A stretch of DNA of 64,000 bases from Anaeropeptidivorans aminofermentans (GTDB lineage Bacteria; Bacillota; Clostridia; Lachnospirales; UBA5962). The notes under the pieces were generated by a model. That model did no database searches, had not been told where the DNA came from, and saw nothing but the letters and a program-made list of their open reading frames with translations. Shown here piece after piece: positions 18,314-27,766 of this stretch. The stretch covers positions 248,001-312,000 of the forward strand of contig NZ_OW711693.1 of NCBI RefSeq assembly GCF_940670685.1, in the 5' to 3' direction. Positions within the stretch are counted from its first letter, which is position 1, and every line of letters begins with the position of its first letter. Position numbers and translations under genes: made by a program.

Positions 18314-19825
18314 GTGGATAAAAAAGAGCAATTTTTAAAAAGACAGAGAGCAAGGCGGCTGAATAAATTTTTTGAATATAACGTTACGAACTTTGCGTGG
18401 GTTGCAAGCCTTGTCATTGCTTTTGTGGTGTTTTTCTACGCTTATGACTTTGAAGCAGGCTTTAGCCTTACAGGGCCTATGTATTTTGCCCTTTTATATC
18501 TTGCTGCAGGATTGTTTAATTTCCTTGCGGCTTTAAGAATAAGAAGCGACGTTATGAATAAGAGCAATATCTCAAAGTCTACAAGACTTATGGGTATTGT
18601 ATCTATCTTGTTTCTTATGACGGGCAATCTTTTTTCCGCCGTTGCCGGCTTTAATCTCATAAAAGAAGAAAAGCCCTTGGAATATACCCTTGGATTTTAT
18701 GCGATTATCAATACATTTTTCATTATTTTGGTTTCAGCACTTAATTTGTTTAAAGAGTATGTTGCAAACAGCTTTTTTACAGGCATGTATCTTCTTTTAG
18801 GCATCTCTTTGTTTTACGTTGTGCTTATTATTATGATAAGCAAGTTTACCATAAGAAACGGAAAGTATAAAAGGCTTTTAATCCCCGGCATATTGGCCAT
18901 TCTTACAGGGGCCACGGGAAATGTATTTGCCGTAATATTAGGCTTTGTAGTTATTGGAAGAATCAAAAATTTAAACGAAAACAAGGCGGTTGAATGGATT
19001 GACATTATGCGCCGTATATTCAGAAACTATATGTCTATTCTGGGCTTATTTTTCGTATCCTTCCTTCTTTCTCTTTCCATATGTTCTTATCTTACGTTTG
19101 ATTATTCCATAGCCATAGACAATAACTATGGAACAATCCTTCTTCAGCCCTCTTTAATGTTTCCCTTCGGAACAGATGAGTTCGGAAGATGCGTATTTAC
19201 AAGAATTGTTTTCGGTGCAAGAATTTCTCTTGTAATCGGTATTATATCTACGGTGGTGCCTATTATCATAGGCGGTATTTTAGGGGCTATTGCAGGCCAT
19301 TACGGAAGCAGGCCCGATAATATCATCATGCGTACTTTGGATATTCTTTACGCTGTACCCAGTATCCTTCTTGCCATCGCCATCGTTGCGGCCTTCGGCG
19401 CCAATACCATGAACCTTATTTTGGCTTTGAGTATCGGAATGATACCGATTTATGCAAGAACCATGCGGGCTCAGGTTATGATTGTGACTTCAAGCGAGTT
19501 TGTTGAAGCGGCAAGAGCCTGCGGCAGAAGAGAATGGCAGATTCTTTTAAAGCATATTATCCCTAATTCCATGGCGCCGATTATTGTAAGGGCGACTCTT
19601 TCCATCGGAAGCGCCGTGCTTTCAACAGCCAGCTTAAGTTACCTTGGCCTTGGAGTTGAACCTCATATTCCTGAATGGGGCAGCGTATTAAGGGGAGGAA
19701 GCAATTTCCTTGAGACGAATTCCTACCTTGCTATTTATCCGGGTATTGCCATAGTGCTTATTGTTCTTGCATTTAACTACTTGGGTGACGGCGTTAGAGA
19801 CGCGCTCGACCCGAAGCTTAAGTAG
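18314..19825 (+). CDS. Peptide-type ABC transporter permease (DppC/OppC family) with extra N-terminal membrane region
   Basis: The protein has 503 residues against about 280-310 for ordinary DppC. The conserved permease part occupies roughly residues 235-503: GTDEFGRCVFTRIVFGARISLVIG, PSILLAIAIVAAFG, and the EAA-type loop SSEFVEAARACGRREWQILLKHIIPNS. Before it, residues ~25-225 contain about five additional hydrophobic helices (AWVASLVIAFVVFFYAY, YFALLYLAAGLFNFLAAL, LMGIVSILFLMTGNLFSAVAG and others) that I do not recognise. A GTG start follows GAAGGGGA. The gap to the first permease gene is 14 bases. Confidence 0.88.
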   Translation: MDKKEQFLKRQRARRLNKFFEYNVTNFAWVASLVIAFVVFFYAYDFEAGFSLTGPMYFALLYLAAGLFNFLAALRIRSDVMNKSNISKSTRLMGIVSILFLMTGNLFSAVAGFNLIKEEKPLEYTLGFYAIINTFFIILVSALNLFKEYVANSFFTGMYLLLGISLFYVVLIIMISKFTIRNGKYKRLLIPGILAILTGATGNVFAVILGFVVIGRIKNLNENKAVEWIDIMRRIFRNYMSILGLFFVSFLLSLSICSYLTFDYSIAIDNNYGTILLQPSLMFPFGTDEFGRCVFTRIVFGARISLVIGIISTVVPIIIGGILGAIAGHYGSRPDNIIMRTLDILYAVPSILLAIAIVAAFGANTMNLILALSIGMIPIYARTMRAQVMIVTSSEFVEAARACGRREWQILLKHIIPNSMAPIIVRATLSIGSAVLSTASLSYLGLGVEPHIPEWGSVLRGGSNFLETNSYLAIYPGIAIVLIVLAFNYLGDGVRDALDPKLK

Positions 19826-20006
19826 AGGGTATAGTAACTTGCAAAAAGAAAAAGTAGACTTACTACCGCCCAAAGAAAAACTTATTAAACTTAAAAACCA
19901 AAGGACAGTATTTAAGTTTGGTAATTATAGTAAGAATACTTGAAACCGAGAAAGCTGCATTTTCAATACTGAAAATTACAGTGAATTTGATATGAAATAA
20001 TGCTGT

Positions 20007-20070
20007 TGTCAATTTATGTTTATTTTATTTAAAGTAATATATCTATTGGGGAATAAAAGTAAGTTGACTG
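20007..20070. repeat. Family D short inverted repeat inside the transporter operon
   Basis: TTGTCAATTTATGTTTATTTT at one end and GGAATAAAAGTAAGTTGACT at the other are inverted versions of each other. It lies in the 271-base gap between the second permease and the first ATPase gene, which also holds an AAACTTAAAAACC / ATTTAAGTTTGG inverted pair near 19886-19923. Confidence 0.5.
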
Positions 20071-20096
20071 CATGCGCTTTATTGAGAGGTGACCAT

Positions 20097-21059
20097 ATGG
20101 AAAACAAATCAGAGAAGCTTCTTGAAATAAAAAATCTTCATGTCCACTACATAACCGACGATGAGGACGTTAAGGCTGTAAACGGCATAGACTTAACCCT
20201 TTCCTACGGTGAAAGCATGGGCCTTGTAGGAGAAACCGGGGCAGGAAAAACCACCACATGCCTTTCCATCATGCAGCTTGTTCCCGACCCGCCGGGAATC
20301 ATCGTGGACGGAGAAATTAATTTCAAGGGCCAAAACATGATATATAATACGGAAAAGCAGAACGAAGCCATCAGAGGAAACGGCATATCCATGATATTTC
20401 AGGACCCTATGACGGCCCTTAACCCCATTATGACCGTGGGGCAGCAGCTTACGGAGGTTGTGCTTAACCATAATAAGAAAATGAAAAAATCCGAGGCTGA
20501 AAAGAAAGTAATGGAAATGCTTGAAATCGTCGGGGTTAAAAGGGACCGTTTTAACGATTATCCCCACCAGTTTTCCGGCGGCATGAAGCAGAGGGTTGTC
20601 ATCACCATGGCCCTTTTATGTAATCCAGAGCTTTTGATTGCCGACGAGCCGACAACGGCCCTTGACGTTACCATACAGGCTCAGGTGCTTGAGATTATTA
20701 AAAAGCTGAAGGAAGACTTCAATACGTCTTTGCTTCTTGTTACCCATGATTTGGGAGTCGTTGCGGAAACCTGCGACAGAGTATCCATCATGTATGCCGG
20801 CGAAATCGTAGAATCCGGCACGGTAGAAGAAGTGTTCACCGATACGAAGCATCCTTACACTAAGGGACTTTTTGAGTCCATACCGAAGCTTGACGAGGAC
20901 AGCGAAAGGCTCATACCCATAGAGGGGCTTATCCCGAACCCGGCAGATTTGCCTAAGGGCTGCTGCTTCCACCCAAGATGCAAATACAAAAGGCCTGAAT
21001 GTGAAATAGAGAAACCCCCTGTAAAGGGCGTAGGCCATACCTATAAATGTATACTGTAA
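20097..21059 (+). CDS. Peptide ABC transporter ATP-binding protein (OppD/DppD type)
   Basis: This 320-residue ATPase energises the two permeases. Walker A is GETGAGKTT (about 47-55), the signature is FSGGMKQR, and Walker B is [12 protein letters not shown] with the H-loop VTHDLG. The C-terminal oligopeptide-type extension contains the Cys-rich [14 protein letters not shown], matching the family's iron-sulfur or structural motif. The ATG at 20097 is chosen over an upstream in-frame ATG at 20016 because GAGGTGA precedes it directly and homology begins there. It lies 10 bases before the next ATPase gene. Confidence 0.93.
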   Translation: MENKSEKLLEIKNLHVHYITDDEDVKAVNGIDLTLSYGESMGLVGETGAGKTTTCLSIMQLVPDPPGIIVDGEINFKGQNMIYNTEKQNEAIRGNGISMIFQDPMTALNPIMTVGQQLTEVVLNHNKKMKKSEAEKKVMEMLEIVGVKRDRFNDYPHQFSGGMKQRVVITMALLCNPELLIADEPTTALDVTIQAQVLEIIKKLKEDFNTSLLLVTHDLGVVAETCDRVSIMYAGEIVESGTVEEVFTDTKHPYTKGLFESIPKLDEDSERLIPIEGLIPNPADLPKGCCFHPRCKYKRPECEIEKPPVKGVGHTYKCIL

Positions 21060-21069
21060 GGAGGCCTGT

Positions 21070-22047
21070 ATGACTAAATTGTTGGAAGTGAAAAACTTAA
21101 ATAAATATTTCAAGGTTGCGGCAGGTCAGCTTCATGCGGTGGACGATGTCAGCTTTTCTATTAATAAAGGGGAAACCCTGGGTATTGTTGGAGAATCCGG
21201 CTGCGGAAAATCTACTTTAGGAAGAGTTGTTTTAAGGCTTCATGAGCCTACAAGCGGCAGAGTTTTATTTAACGATATGGACATCACTTCATTTTCAGAT
21301 GATGAAATGATTCAGATGCGTAAATATATGCAGATTATATTTCAGGATCCCTATGCATCTCTAAACCCAAGGCTTACCATAAGCCAAAGTATAGAGGAGC
21401 CTTTGAAGGTATTTAATATTTATAAAACAGAGGCTGAAAGAAAAAAACGCATTGAAGAGCTTATGGACCTTGTAGGTCTTTCCATGAGAACCTATAATTC
21501 CTATCCTCATGAATTTGACGGAGGAAGAAGGCAGAGGGTTGTTATCGCAAGAGCGCTTTCCGTAAATCCCCAGTTTATCGTATGTGATGAGCCTGTTTCC
21601 GCCCTTGACGTTTCTGTTCAGGCGCAGATACTGAATTTGATGATGGATTTGCAGAAGGAACTGAACCTTACTTACATATTCATATCCCATGACTTATCCG
21701 TTGTGAAGCATATTTCTGATAATGTAGGGGTTATGTATTTAGGGAAAATGGTGGAGCTTGCAGATAAGAAGGAGATATTCAAAAACCCTGCCCACCCTTA
21801 TACAACGGCTCTTTTATCGGCCATCCCTTCTGTAAACGTGCTTGACAGAAAGGAAAAGATTATACTGAAAGGTGAAATCACCTCACCTATCAATCCAAAG
21901 CCCGGCTGCCGTTTTGCCCCGAGATGCCCTTTTGCTAAAGAGGTATGTATGGAAAAAGATCCGCAATTAAGGGAGATTAACCCCAACCATTTCGTAGCAT
22001 GTGCAAGATATGAGGAAATAAAGGGCCTTCCCTTTAGATACAGCTAA
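21070..22047 (+). CDS. Peptide ABC transporter ATP-binding protein (OppF/DppF type)
   Basis: This 325-residue ATPase is partner to the previous gene. Walker A is GESGCGKST, Walker B is [12 protein letters not shown] and the H-loop is FISHDL. The signature is FDGGRRQR instead of the common FSGGQRQR, so the Ser of the LSGGQ motif is Asp. I recall this form from other Firmicutes OppF-like proteins, so it is probably a lineage variant. The C-terminus holds the Cys motif [14 protein letters not shown]. Start ATG has AAGGAGG. The 253 bases after it up to the binding-protein gene hold a small AGCCTTTGCAGGCT hairpin at ~22048-22064. Confidence 0.93.
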   Translation: MTKLLEVKNLNKYFKVAAGQLHAVDDVSFSINKGETLGIVGESGCGKSTLGRVVLRLHEPTSGRVLFNDMDITSFSDDEMIQMRKYMQIIFQDPYASLNPRLTISQSIEEPLKVFNIYKTEAERKKRIEELMDLVGLSMRTYNSYPHEFDGGRRQRVVIARALSVNPQFIVCDEPVSALDVSVQAQILNLMMDLQKELNLTYIFISHDLSVVKHISDNVGVMYLGKMVELADKKEIFKNPAHPYTTALLSAIPSVNVLDRKEKIILKGEITSPINPKPGCRFAPRCPFAKEVCMEKDPQLREINPNHFVACARYEEIKGLPFRYS

Positions 22048-22299
22048 AAGCCTTTGCAGGCTTCAGCATAGATATAGACTTAAGAATAGCTGGAGTATAT
22101 TTGCAAATTTTAAGAACTCATATAGGAATTTGAAAAAGACTCCAGAAGGAAAGCATGTTTTGAAAAGGGTACCCTGAATTTCGTATAAAATAAAAATCTT
22201 CATATTTTTATTGAAGAAATTGCCTTTTAAACGGATGAAGAACGGTTTGATATTTCAAAATATGCTGCAGGCTAAATTTATAAAAATGGAGGTAGATTT

Positions 22300-24147
22300 A
22301 TGAAGAAAGCAATTGCGCTTGTAATGTCGTTGGTTTTTGCAATGAGTTTAGCGGCATGTTCAGGAAACGTAAAAACGAAAGATGAAGTTAAAGGCACAGA
22401 TACACCTGCCCAGACTGAGCAGAAGCAGGATACAGCTCAGCAGCCAGCCGGCGCTAAGCCCAAAATTACCCTTCTTAGCATGTCCTCAAACGAAAAGGCA
22501 GCCAATATCGTAAGGGACCAGCTTACAAAGAACGGCTTTGACGTTACTGTAAACCTTCAGCCGGACTACAGCAGCTACAAATCCCTTATCGATAGCCACA
22601 GCTATGATGTAGCCTTAAGCAGCTGGACAACAGTTACAGGGAACCCAGATTATGCTGTACGCTCTCTCTTTAAAACAGGCGGAGACTACAACAATAATCC
22701 TGTCGAAGACCCGAAGGTTGACGAGTATATCGAAAAGGCCGCCAGTGAAACACCTGATAAGTATGTGGAAACCTATAAGGAATTCGAGCAGTATCTTGTA
22801 GGCGAAAAGGCTTATATCGCTCCTTTATACAGCTCCATAAAAACTCAGGCCGTAAATAAAGAGATTCTTAAAGCAGACTCTGTTGCCCTTTCAAAATCAA
22901 GAAGCCAGATTTGGGAAAAAATTGACTTCGTTGATGAATCCAAAAGAGAAACAGAGCCTATGATTACCAGCCAGGCCATCAGCGAGCTTACATCTTTAGA
23001 CCCTATAAAAGGAAATGACGGCTCTATCAATATCATCAATACAAATATGTATGTAAGGCTTGTAAATCTTACAAACGACGATCAGGTTGTGTCTGACGGC
23101 TCTTTAAGCTATGAGCACGCCATAAAAGACAACAATCAGGATTTCTACTTTGTTCTCAGAGACGACATCAACTTCTCTAAAGTAGAAGACTTCAAGGCCG
23201 TTGATTCAGGTGTAAGAGTAGGCGGAGAAGACGTTGTATTTGCTCTTGACAGAGCAAAGAATAAAGACAGCGTTCCTAACCACAGAACATACAGCCTCCA
23301 TGAAAGCATGGATACCATTACTATCGTAACAGATTTGGCAGAGCTTGAATCTTCCAAATCAGCATCAGGCAAATCCGTTAAAGAAACTTTAGAAACCAAA
23401 ACACCTTCTGCCATTACATCTCTTACAGCAGATAAAACAGCAGTGGATAACGCAGCAGGCGTGTATCAGGTAGTAAAAGTTACAACAAAGAACCCATTCC
23501 CACAGGTACTCAACTATCTTGCTCACCAGTCCGCAGGTATCGTATCAAAGGATCAGGTTGAAGCGATAAATACTTATGACGTTGCTACCTATGACGTACA
23601 AAAAGACGTAGCATACGGCGATCAGGCAGCAATAACAGAAGGTGCCACCTACAACAATACATTAATGTGCTCAGGCCCTTATATTGCGACATTAAAGAAC
23701 GACTATCAGGTAACATTCCAGAAGAACCCTGCTTACATGAAGGGTACCGAATGGGAGCCTAAAATTACAAATTACACAATGAAGTTCATCAAGGACCCCG
23801 ACAGCGCCCTTTCAGCTTTAAGAAGCGGTGAAATCTATATGCTTTACAGCGTTCCCGAAGCAAAATTTGACCTTGTTACAAATGATCCTAAGCTTGTGCT
23901 TCAAGAAATGCCAAGTAATGCCGTTTTCTACATGAACTTCAACCAGAAAGGCCAGATGGCAAGCGAAAACCTTCGTAAAGCAGTTGTTTACTCCATTAAT
24001 CAGGATGAGCTTATATCTGTTTTCTTAGGAAGAGCTTATAAGACATATTCAACCCTTTCAACAATGGTTCAGACAGGAAATGAGCTTGTTGCAGATTCTG
24101 CAAAGGTTCAGGAAGCTTTAGCAGCCTGGGCAGCAGAAGCGAAATAA
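22300..24147 (+). CDS. ABC transporter substrate-binding lipoprotein, SBP family 5, with lobes in permuted order
   Basis: The 615-residue lipoprotein has a signal ending LAAC (Cys about 20) and then a Gln/Ala-rich linker to ~52. Residues ~54-210 look like the usual C-terminal lobe of family 5 binding proteins: ANIVRDQLTKNGFDVTV, YKSLIDSHSYDVALSSW, a DYAVRSLF segment, DEYIEKAASETPDKYVETYKEF and AYIAPLYSS. Residues ~222-600 then look like the usual N-terminal part: SELTSLDPIKGNDGS, DFYFVLRDDINFSK, GGEDVVFALDRAKN, MCSGPYIA, SALRSGEIYML, NAVFYMNFNQKG and LRKAVVYSINQDELI. The protein ends DSAKVQEALAAWAAEAK, which resembles the linker that normally leads into the C-lobe. The order is thus inverted relative to ordinary family members. 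It is the last gene of the transporter operon, with a GGAGG site. Confidence 0.88.
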   Translation: MKKAIALVMSLVFAMSLAACSGNVKTKDEVKGTDTPAQTEQKQDTAQQPAGAKPKITLLSMSSNEKAANIVRDQLTKNGFDVTVNLQPDYSSYKSLIDSHSYDVALSSWTTVTGNPDYAVRSLFKTGGDYNNNPVEDPKVDEYIEKAASETPDKYVETYKEFEQYLVGEKAYIAPLYSSIKTQAVNKEILKADSVALSKSRSQIWEKIDFVDESKRETEPMITSQAISELTSLDPIKGNDGSINIINTNMYVRLVNLTNDDQVVSDGSLSYEHAIKDNNQDFYFVLRDDINFSKVEDFKAVDSGVRVGGEDVVFALDRAKNKDSVPNHRTYSLHESMDTITIVTDLAELESSKSASGKSVKETLETKTPSAITSLTADKTAVDNAAGVYQVVKVTTKNPFPQVLNYLAHQSAGIVSKDQVEAINTYDVATYDVQKDVAYGDQAAITEGATYNNTLMCSGPYIATLKNDYQVTFQKNPAYMKGTEWEPKITNYTMKFIKDPDSALSALRSGEIYMLYSVPEAKFDLVTNDPKLVLQEMPSNAVFYMNFNQKGQMASENLRKAVVYSINQDELISVFLGRAYKTYSTLSTMVQTGNELVADSAKVQEALAAWAAEAK

Positions 24148-24165
24148 ATGAAATATTAAACCGGA

Positions 24166-24197
24166 ACGGGGCAAACGCTTTCATGGGTTTGCCCCGT
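24166..24197 (+). terminator. Strong hairpin after the binding-protein gene
   Basis: ACGGGGCAAAC and GTTTGCCCCGT form an 11 bp stem. There is no T-run after it (CGTCAAAATAAAAC), so it may protect the 3' end of the abundant binding-protein mRNA rather than terminate transcription. A second perfect stem, AAGATTTA.AAAGTTCCC with GGGAACTTT.TAAATCTT, lies at 24231-24268. Confidence 0.5.
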
Positions 24198-24281
24198 CGT
24201 CAAAATAAAACTTTGGCGATACACTGTAAGAAGATTTACAAAGTTCCCCTGGGAACTTTATAAATCTTTGTAGTTTGACGG

Positions 24282-24413
24282 AAATTTAGTATTAAACAGT
24301 GACAAAACCGTATATTCACGGAAGTTCAAAATGTACCGTTTCCCAAGGAAATCCGTATTTTTGAGTCTCTAATGAATAGGTTTTTGTTACTGCTTTATAA
24401 GAAAGTTACTGTA
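24282..24413. repeat. Family A palindromic repeat, copy A4 (opposite orientation)
   Basis: It reads ATTAAACAGTGACAAAACCG at one side and AGGTTTTTGTTACTGCTTTATAAG at the other, with inner GTTCAAAATGTACCG and CGTATTTTTGAGTC arms. The terminal 12-mers are decayed. Confidence 0.75.
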
Positions 24414-24562
24414 ATGGAAATGAATTGGTGCGGTTTAAAAATCCGGCCATAAAGCATAACACTTTTGTGTTATGCTCAGGTTTTTGCAAAGCAAAGATAC
24501 TTTCCCATCAAATTAATTAAAGTCTGCGATGCTAATCCGTATTTTTTATGTATTTGTCGTGG

Positions 24563-24596
24563 AACAGGAAGGCTTAAGCCTTCCTGTTTTTTATAT
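24563..24596 (+). terminator. Rho-independent terminator
   Basis: AACAGGAAGGCTT AAGCCTTCCTGTT followed by TTTTATATATAA. This may be the true end of the transporter operon or of an unseen small RNA. A GCATAACAC / TGTTATGC hairpin lies 90 bases upstream. Confidence 0.8.
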
Positions 24597-24633
24597 ATAA
24601 TGGTATACTTTAATGAACATAATAAATTTATTC

Positions 24634-24806
24634 TATAGTAAATTTCACAGAAGGACGCAATAAAAGTCTATTTTGCCTAAAGGATGCGACTTCTTCGTCG
24701 CCTCCCTTTTTTGCAAACAATACATTTTCAGCTGTAAAATAATAAATAAACTTTAGTTTATTTATTATTCTTGTTGGTTTTTCTATTTACAAACAACGCC
24801 TAATAG
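24634..24806. repeat. Mixed repeat remnant upstream of the Nudix gene
   Basis: It starts with a TATAGTAAATTTC end and finishes with TTTACAAACAACGCCTAATAG, which is a family E-type end. It holds GCGACTTCTTCGTCGC and AATAAATAAAC / GTTTATTTATT palindromes. I read it as two joined or decayed elements. No gene is present. Confidence 0.4.
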
Positions 24807-24824
24807 AAGTATAAGGAGGAGCAT

Positions 24825-25316
24825 ATGGGTATCAGAAATGCGGCAAAAGCCATTATCATTGACGGGGAAAGCATACTTTTAAATAAAAATGAAAATTCCG
24901 CAGACAGGGAATTTTTAGGGCTTAAGAAAGGAGATATTTATTATGATTTGCCGGGCGGAGGCCAAAATCAATATGAGACTCTGATAGAAGCCGTAAAAAG
25001 AGAATGCCTTGAAGAAACCGGCTATACCGTATCTGTGGAAAAGCTTGCCGCTATATATGAAGAAATATTCCTGGACGAAGGCTTCAGGGCCGAATATCCC
25101 GAATATGCTCATAAAATTTATTTTATCTTCTTATGCCGTAAAGCAGAAGAACCTATACAGGAGCCTACGGAAAAGGATTTGGATATGCTTGATTCGGAAT
25201 GGGTAAAAATAGACAGCATAAAGGATATGAAATTACATCCCAAAGTCCTCAGAGAAAATATAGATTCCATATTAAATACGGATAAAACCCTATACCTTGG
25301 CTCTGAATATATATAA
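24825..25316 (+). CDS. Nudix hydrolase
   Basis: The 163-residue protein has a complete Nudix box GGQNQYETLIEAVKRECLEE followed by TGY, fitting GX5EX7REUXEEXGU. Nudix enzymes hydrolyse nucleoside diphosphates linked to another group; the substrate cannot be told from sequence. The preceding YYDLPGG and the following YFIFLCRK strands fit the fold. The AGGAGG site is optimal. It has its own terminator and is convergent with the M20 peptidase gene. Confidence 0.92.
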   Translation: MGIRNAAKAIIIDGESILLNKNENSADREFLGLKKGDIYYDLPGGGQNQYETLIEAVKRECLEETGYTVSVEKLAAIYEEIFLDEGFRAEYPEYAHKIYFIFLCRKAEEPIQEPTEKDLDMLDSEWVKIDSIKDMKLHPKVLRENIDSILNTDKTLYLGSEYI

Positions 25317-25321
25317 AAGAA

Positions 25322-25357
25322 AACCCCCGCCGGAATTAGGACGGGGGTTCTTATTAA
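25322..25357 (+). terminator. Terminator of the Nudix gene
   Basis: AACCCCCG and CGGGGGTT form an 8 bp stem around a 13-base loop, followed by CTTATTAAT. Confidence 0.75.
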
Positions 25358-25479
25358 TATAAAAAGCACGAACCTAGAAAACAGGCATGCGGTTCAATGA
25401 TACCCTGTGAATTTAAAGAGTACCTGTTGGGATTGATGTAAATAAATCCATATTTACAAAGCAACTCTATAGCTTCTTT

Positions 25480-26730
25480 TTATAAGTTTAATATAGATTC
25501 GGTTTTTCCTTCGATTCCGCCGAGCATTAACGCAAGCAGGAAAGTAAGCTGTACAAGCTCATGGGAATTTTCAGTAGGGAAGAATTCTTCGAGAGAATGC
25601 ACCTTATTGTCTGTAGTGCCAAGGCCTACACATACGGCAGGGATTCCTGCGCCGATGGGATTATTGGCATTGGTAGAGCCGCCCTGGTTGAAAATAGGCT
25701 CATGGCCGAGATAATGCTTCATGATTGCATAGGTGCTTTCAACGATAGGAGCGTGTTTATCCTGGTCTCCCGCGGGAACGTCTACATATACGTTATAGTC
25801 GAAGGTGATGGTATCCTTACCCCAGCGTTTTGTTTCTTCGTCACATGCTTCCTGAAGGGCCTGCATGATTTTATCGTTCAGCTTGTTTAATTCTTCCATA
25901 GAGTTTGAGCGGAAGTTGAATTTAATGGTTGCCTTCTGAACGATTGCATGGATTCCGGCGTCGTTTCCGGCGTGGAAATTGGATACGCAGAAGGTGGTTC
26001 TCGGATCCTCGGGAACTTCGATGTCTGCTATTTTAGCAACGGCTCTTGCAGCAGCGTGGAGAGGATTTGCCATTGTTCCGAAAGCGCCGTAGGCATGCCC
26101 GCCGATGCCGTAGAAATTAGCTTCACAGGTTCTCATGCCGGTAGCCTGATATGTAATTGCGGTGGCTTCAAAGCCATCTATATTGATGCTTGCTTCAATA
26201 TCCTGATTTGCCTGTAAAAGCTTTTTAACGCCTGAAAGACCGCCAAGGCCTTCTTCTTCAACGGAGCCTGCAAAAAGGAAATCGCCCTTCAGTTTAAGGC
26301 CTGAATGGTTCAAAGCCCTTATAACTGAAAGATTTACAGCAAGACCTCTTGTATCGTCACATATTCCGGGGGCATATACTATGCCGTTTTCAATTCTGAC
26401 ATCTTTTACGGAACCGAAAGGGAAAACCGTGTCAAGATGGGCTTCAACAAGAACTTTAGGGCCGCCGCCGGTTCCCTTTTTCTCGCCGATGGTATTGCCA
26501 AACTGGTCTAAATGGACATTTTCAAGGCCAAGCTCTTCAAAATATTTGGCGTAAGCCTTTGCCCTTTCTTCCTCATGGAAGGTAGGAGCCTCTATCTTAA
26601 CAAGGTCTATCTGGTTCTGCAGGGTGTTCTCGGAATCCTCTTTTATGAATTCCAAGGTTTTTTGTACCTCGTCGAGAGACAGTATTTTGTCGAGAAGCTC
26701 TTGAGTCTTTGGTGAAACCGCATAGCTCAT
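25480..26730 (-). CDS. M20-family metallopeptidase
   Basis: The 416-residue cytoplasmic zinc peptidase has no signal peptide. The first metal motif is VEAHLDTVFPF (His and Asp), the bridging Asp is in GICDDTRG, and the general-base Glu pair is in SVEEEGLGG. The dimerisation domain (ATGMRTCEANFYGIGGHA...) separates the two halves, and NNPIGAGIPAVCVGLG near the C-terminus carries further active-site residues. Members are aminotripeptidase, dipeptidase or amidase types; the exact substrate is not clear. Its position facing a peptide ABC transporter operon suggests hydrolysis of imported peptides, which is an inference. The start has AAGGAGG. Confidence 0.92.
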   Translation of the reverse strand: MSYAVSPKTQELLDKILSLDEVQKTLEFIKEDSENTLQNQIDLVKIEAPTFHEEERAKAYAKYFEELGLENVHLDQFGNTIGEKKGTGGGPKVLVEAHLDTVFPFGSVKDVRIENGIVYAPGICDDTRGLAVNLSVIRALNHSGLKLKGDFLFAGSVEEEGLGGLSGVKKLLQANQDIEASINIDGFEATAITYQATGMRTCEANFYGIGGHAYGAFGTMANPLHAAARAVAKIADIEVPEDPRTTFCVSNFHAGNDAGIHAIVQKATIKFNFRSNSMEELNKLNDKIMQALQEACDEETKRWGKDTITFDYNVYVDVPAGDQDKHAPIVESTYAIMKHYLGHEPIFNQGGSTNANNPIGAGIPAVCVGLGTTDNKVHSLEEFFPTENSHELVQLTFLLALMLGGIEGKTESILNL

Positions 26731-26809
26731 ATGAATACCTCCTTAAATAGTATTGTACTGAATCAAGTTTTAAAAAGCTTCAAAAAGCATAGGCTTTAAG
26801 AAGAATTGC

Positions 26810-26947
26810 TATAGTAAATTTAAGGTTAAACAGTAACAAAACTCTGTATTTGCCGTGGCTCAAAAATGTAGCGTTATCTGCGGAAGTTTATGTTTTTGAG
26901 TCTATGGTGGATAGGCTTTGTTCCTTCTTTATAAGAAATCTACTATA
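26810..26947. repeat. Family A palindromic repeat, copy A5
   Basis: TATAGTAAATTTAAGGTTAA to AAATCTACTATA. Arms CAGTAACAAAACTC and the inverse GGCTTTGTTCC..TTTATAAG. It lies upstream of the M20 gene on the other side of its promoter region. Confidence 0.8.
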
Positions 26948-27119
26948 TACTTAACAGTATAAAGAATATGGCATTTAAAGGCAAGAGCATATCATGGAGA
27001 ATAAAAAGATTAGCTAATGCTAACAAAAAACGCCTGTATTTTTATGCAAATATTTACCTATAAAACAGGGAAGATTAAATTTAGAACATTTATCCTTTAA
27101 AAGCCATATATTGAAGTAA

Positions 27120-27255
27120 TTATAATTTAAAGTTAAATGGGAACAAAACCGCATATTCATTTGACTCAAGAATGTACCGTTTTCTGCGGAAATCCGCATT
27201 TTTATATCTACAGGGAATAGGCTTTGGCTACTTCTTCATAATAAATTTACGATAT
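27120..27255. repeat. Family A palindromic repeat, copy A6
   Basis: It runs ATTATAATTTAAAGTTAAATG to AAATTTACGATA with GGAACAAAACCGC and GGCTTTGGCTACTTC arms and inner GACTCAAGAATGTACCG / ATCCGCATTTTTATATC arms. Confidence 0.75.
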
Positions 27256-27371
27256 AAAGGAATTTCACTATGTTTTCTGCGAAAGCACGTATTCTTGCGT
27301 TTTAGCAAATCGGTTTTGTTGCTTCTTTATGAGAAATTTGTGATACCTCTGAAAATGATATAGTAAATTTA
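27256..27371. repeat. Partial family A copy and solitary end before the 107-aa gene
   Basis: A half copy (TTTTCTGCGAAAGCACG, CGGTTTTGTTGCTTCTTTATGAG, AAATTTGTGATA) is followed by a solitary TATAGTAAATTT end at 27359. That end lies about 40 bases before the start codon of the next gene. Confidence 0.55.
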
Positions 27372-27409
27372 CCCATTGGCCGCCGGTCTCTATGGATAGG
27401 GGGATATAT

Positions 27410-27733
27410 ATGTTTTATTACGGTGAAGATATCAATGTGACTTTTGAGGATATGCTCAGGGAATTCCTTCTCAGAAAGAGAAGAGAAGAAAATAAAGATA
27501 TGGATTATGCACAAGCAGCAGAAGAAATCAATTTACTGCTGAATTCTCCCGAAATGGAAATTTTCTGTTTTGATGAATACGCAGATATAATATTCAACGA
27601 AATTACATGTTTTATAGGTCCGGCTGTGGATAAGGTGTTGGAGGGAATGAGGCCTTTAGATGAATTTTCTCTTGAAAGAGAGAAAAAATCCATAATGAAA
27701 AAGGTATTGGAAGAAATCATAAGGAATTTATAA
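27410..27733 (+). CDS. Small hypothetical protein (107 aa)
   Basis: I do not recognise this protein. The 107 residues are acidic and predicted helical: MFYYGEDINVTFEDMLREFLLRKRREE, then YAQAAEEINLLLNSPEM and FDEYADIIFNEITCFIG. There is no signal or membrane segment. The ATG at 27410 is preferred over an ATG 18 bases upstream because AGGGGGA lies immediately before it. A strong terminator follows the stop directly, which supports a real, singly transcribed gene. Confidence 0.75.
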   Translation: MFYYGEDINVTFEDMLREFLLRKRREENKDMDYAQAAEEINLLLNSPEMEIFCFDEYADIIFNEITCFIGPAVDKVLEGMRPLDEFSLEREKKSIMKKVLEEIIRNL

Positions 27734-27766
27734 AAGGCTGCGGATAACCCGCAGCCTTTTATATTA
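27732..27766 (+). terminator. Terminator of the 107-aa gene
   Basis: AAAAGGCTGCGG ATAA CCGCAGCCTTTT with a following ATATT; the stop codon is inside the first arm. Confidence 0.85.

Noticed and set aside
24230-24270. Tandem hairpins after the binding-protein gene as an attachment or replication site
   Set aside because: There are only simple inverted repeats, with no integrase, DnaA-box cluster or flanking direct repeat.
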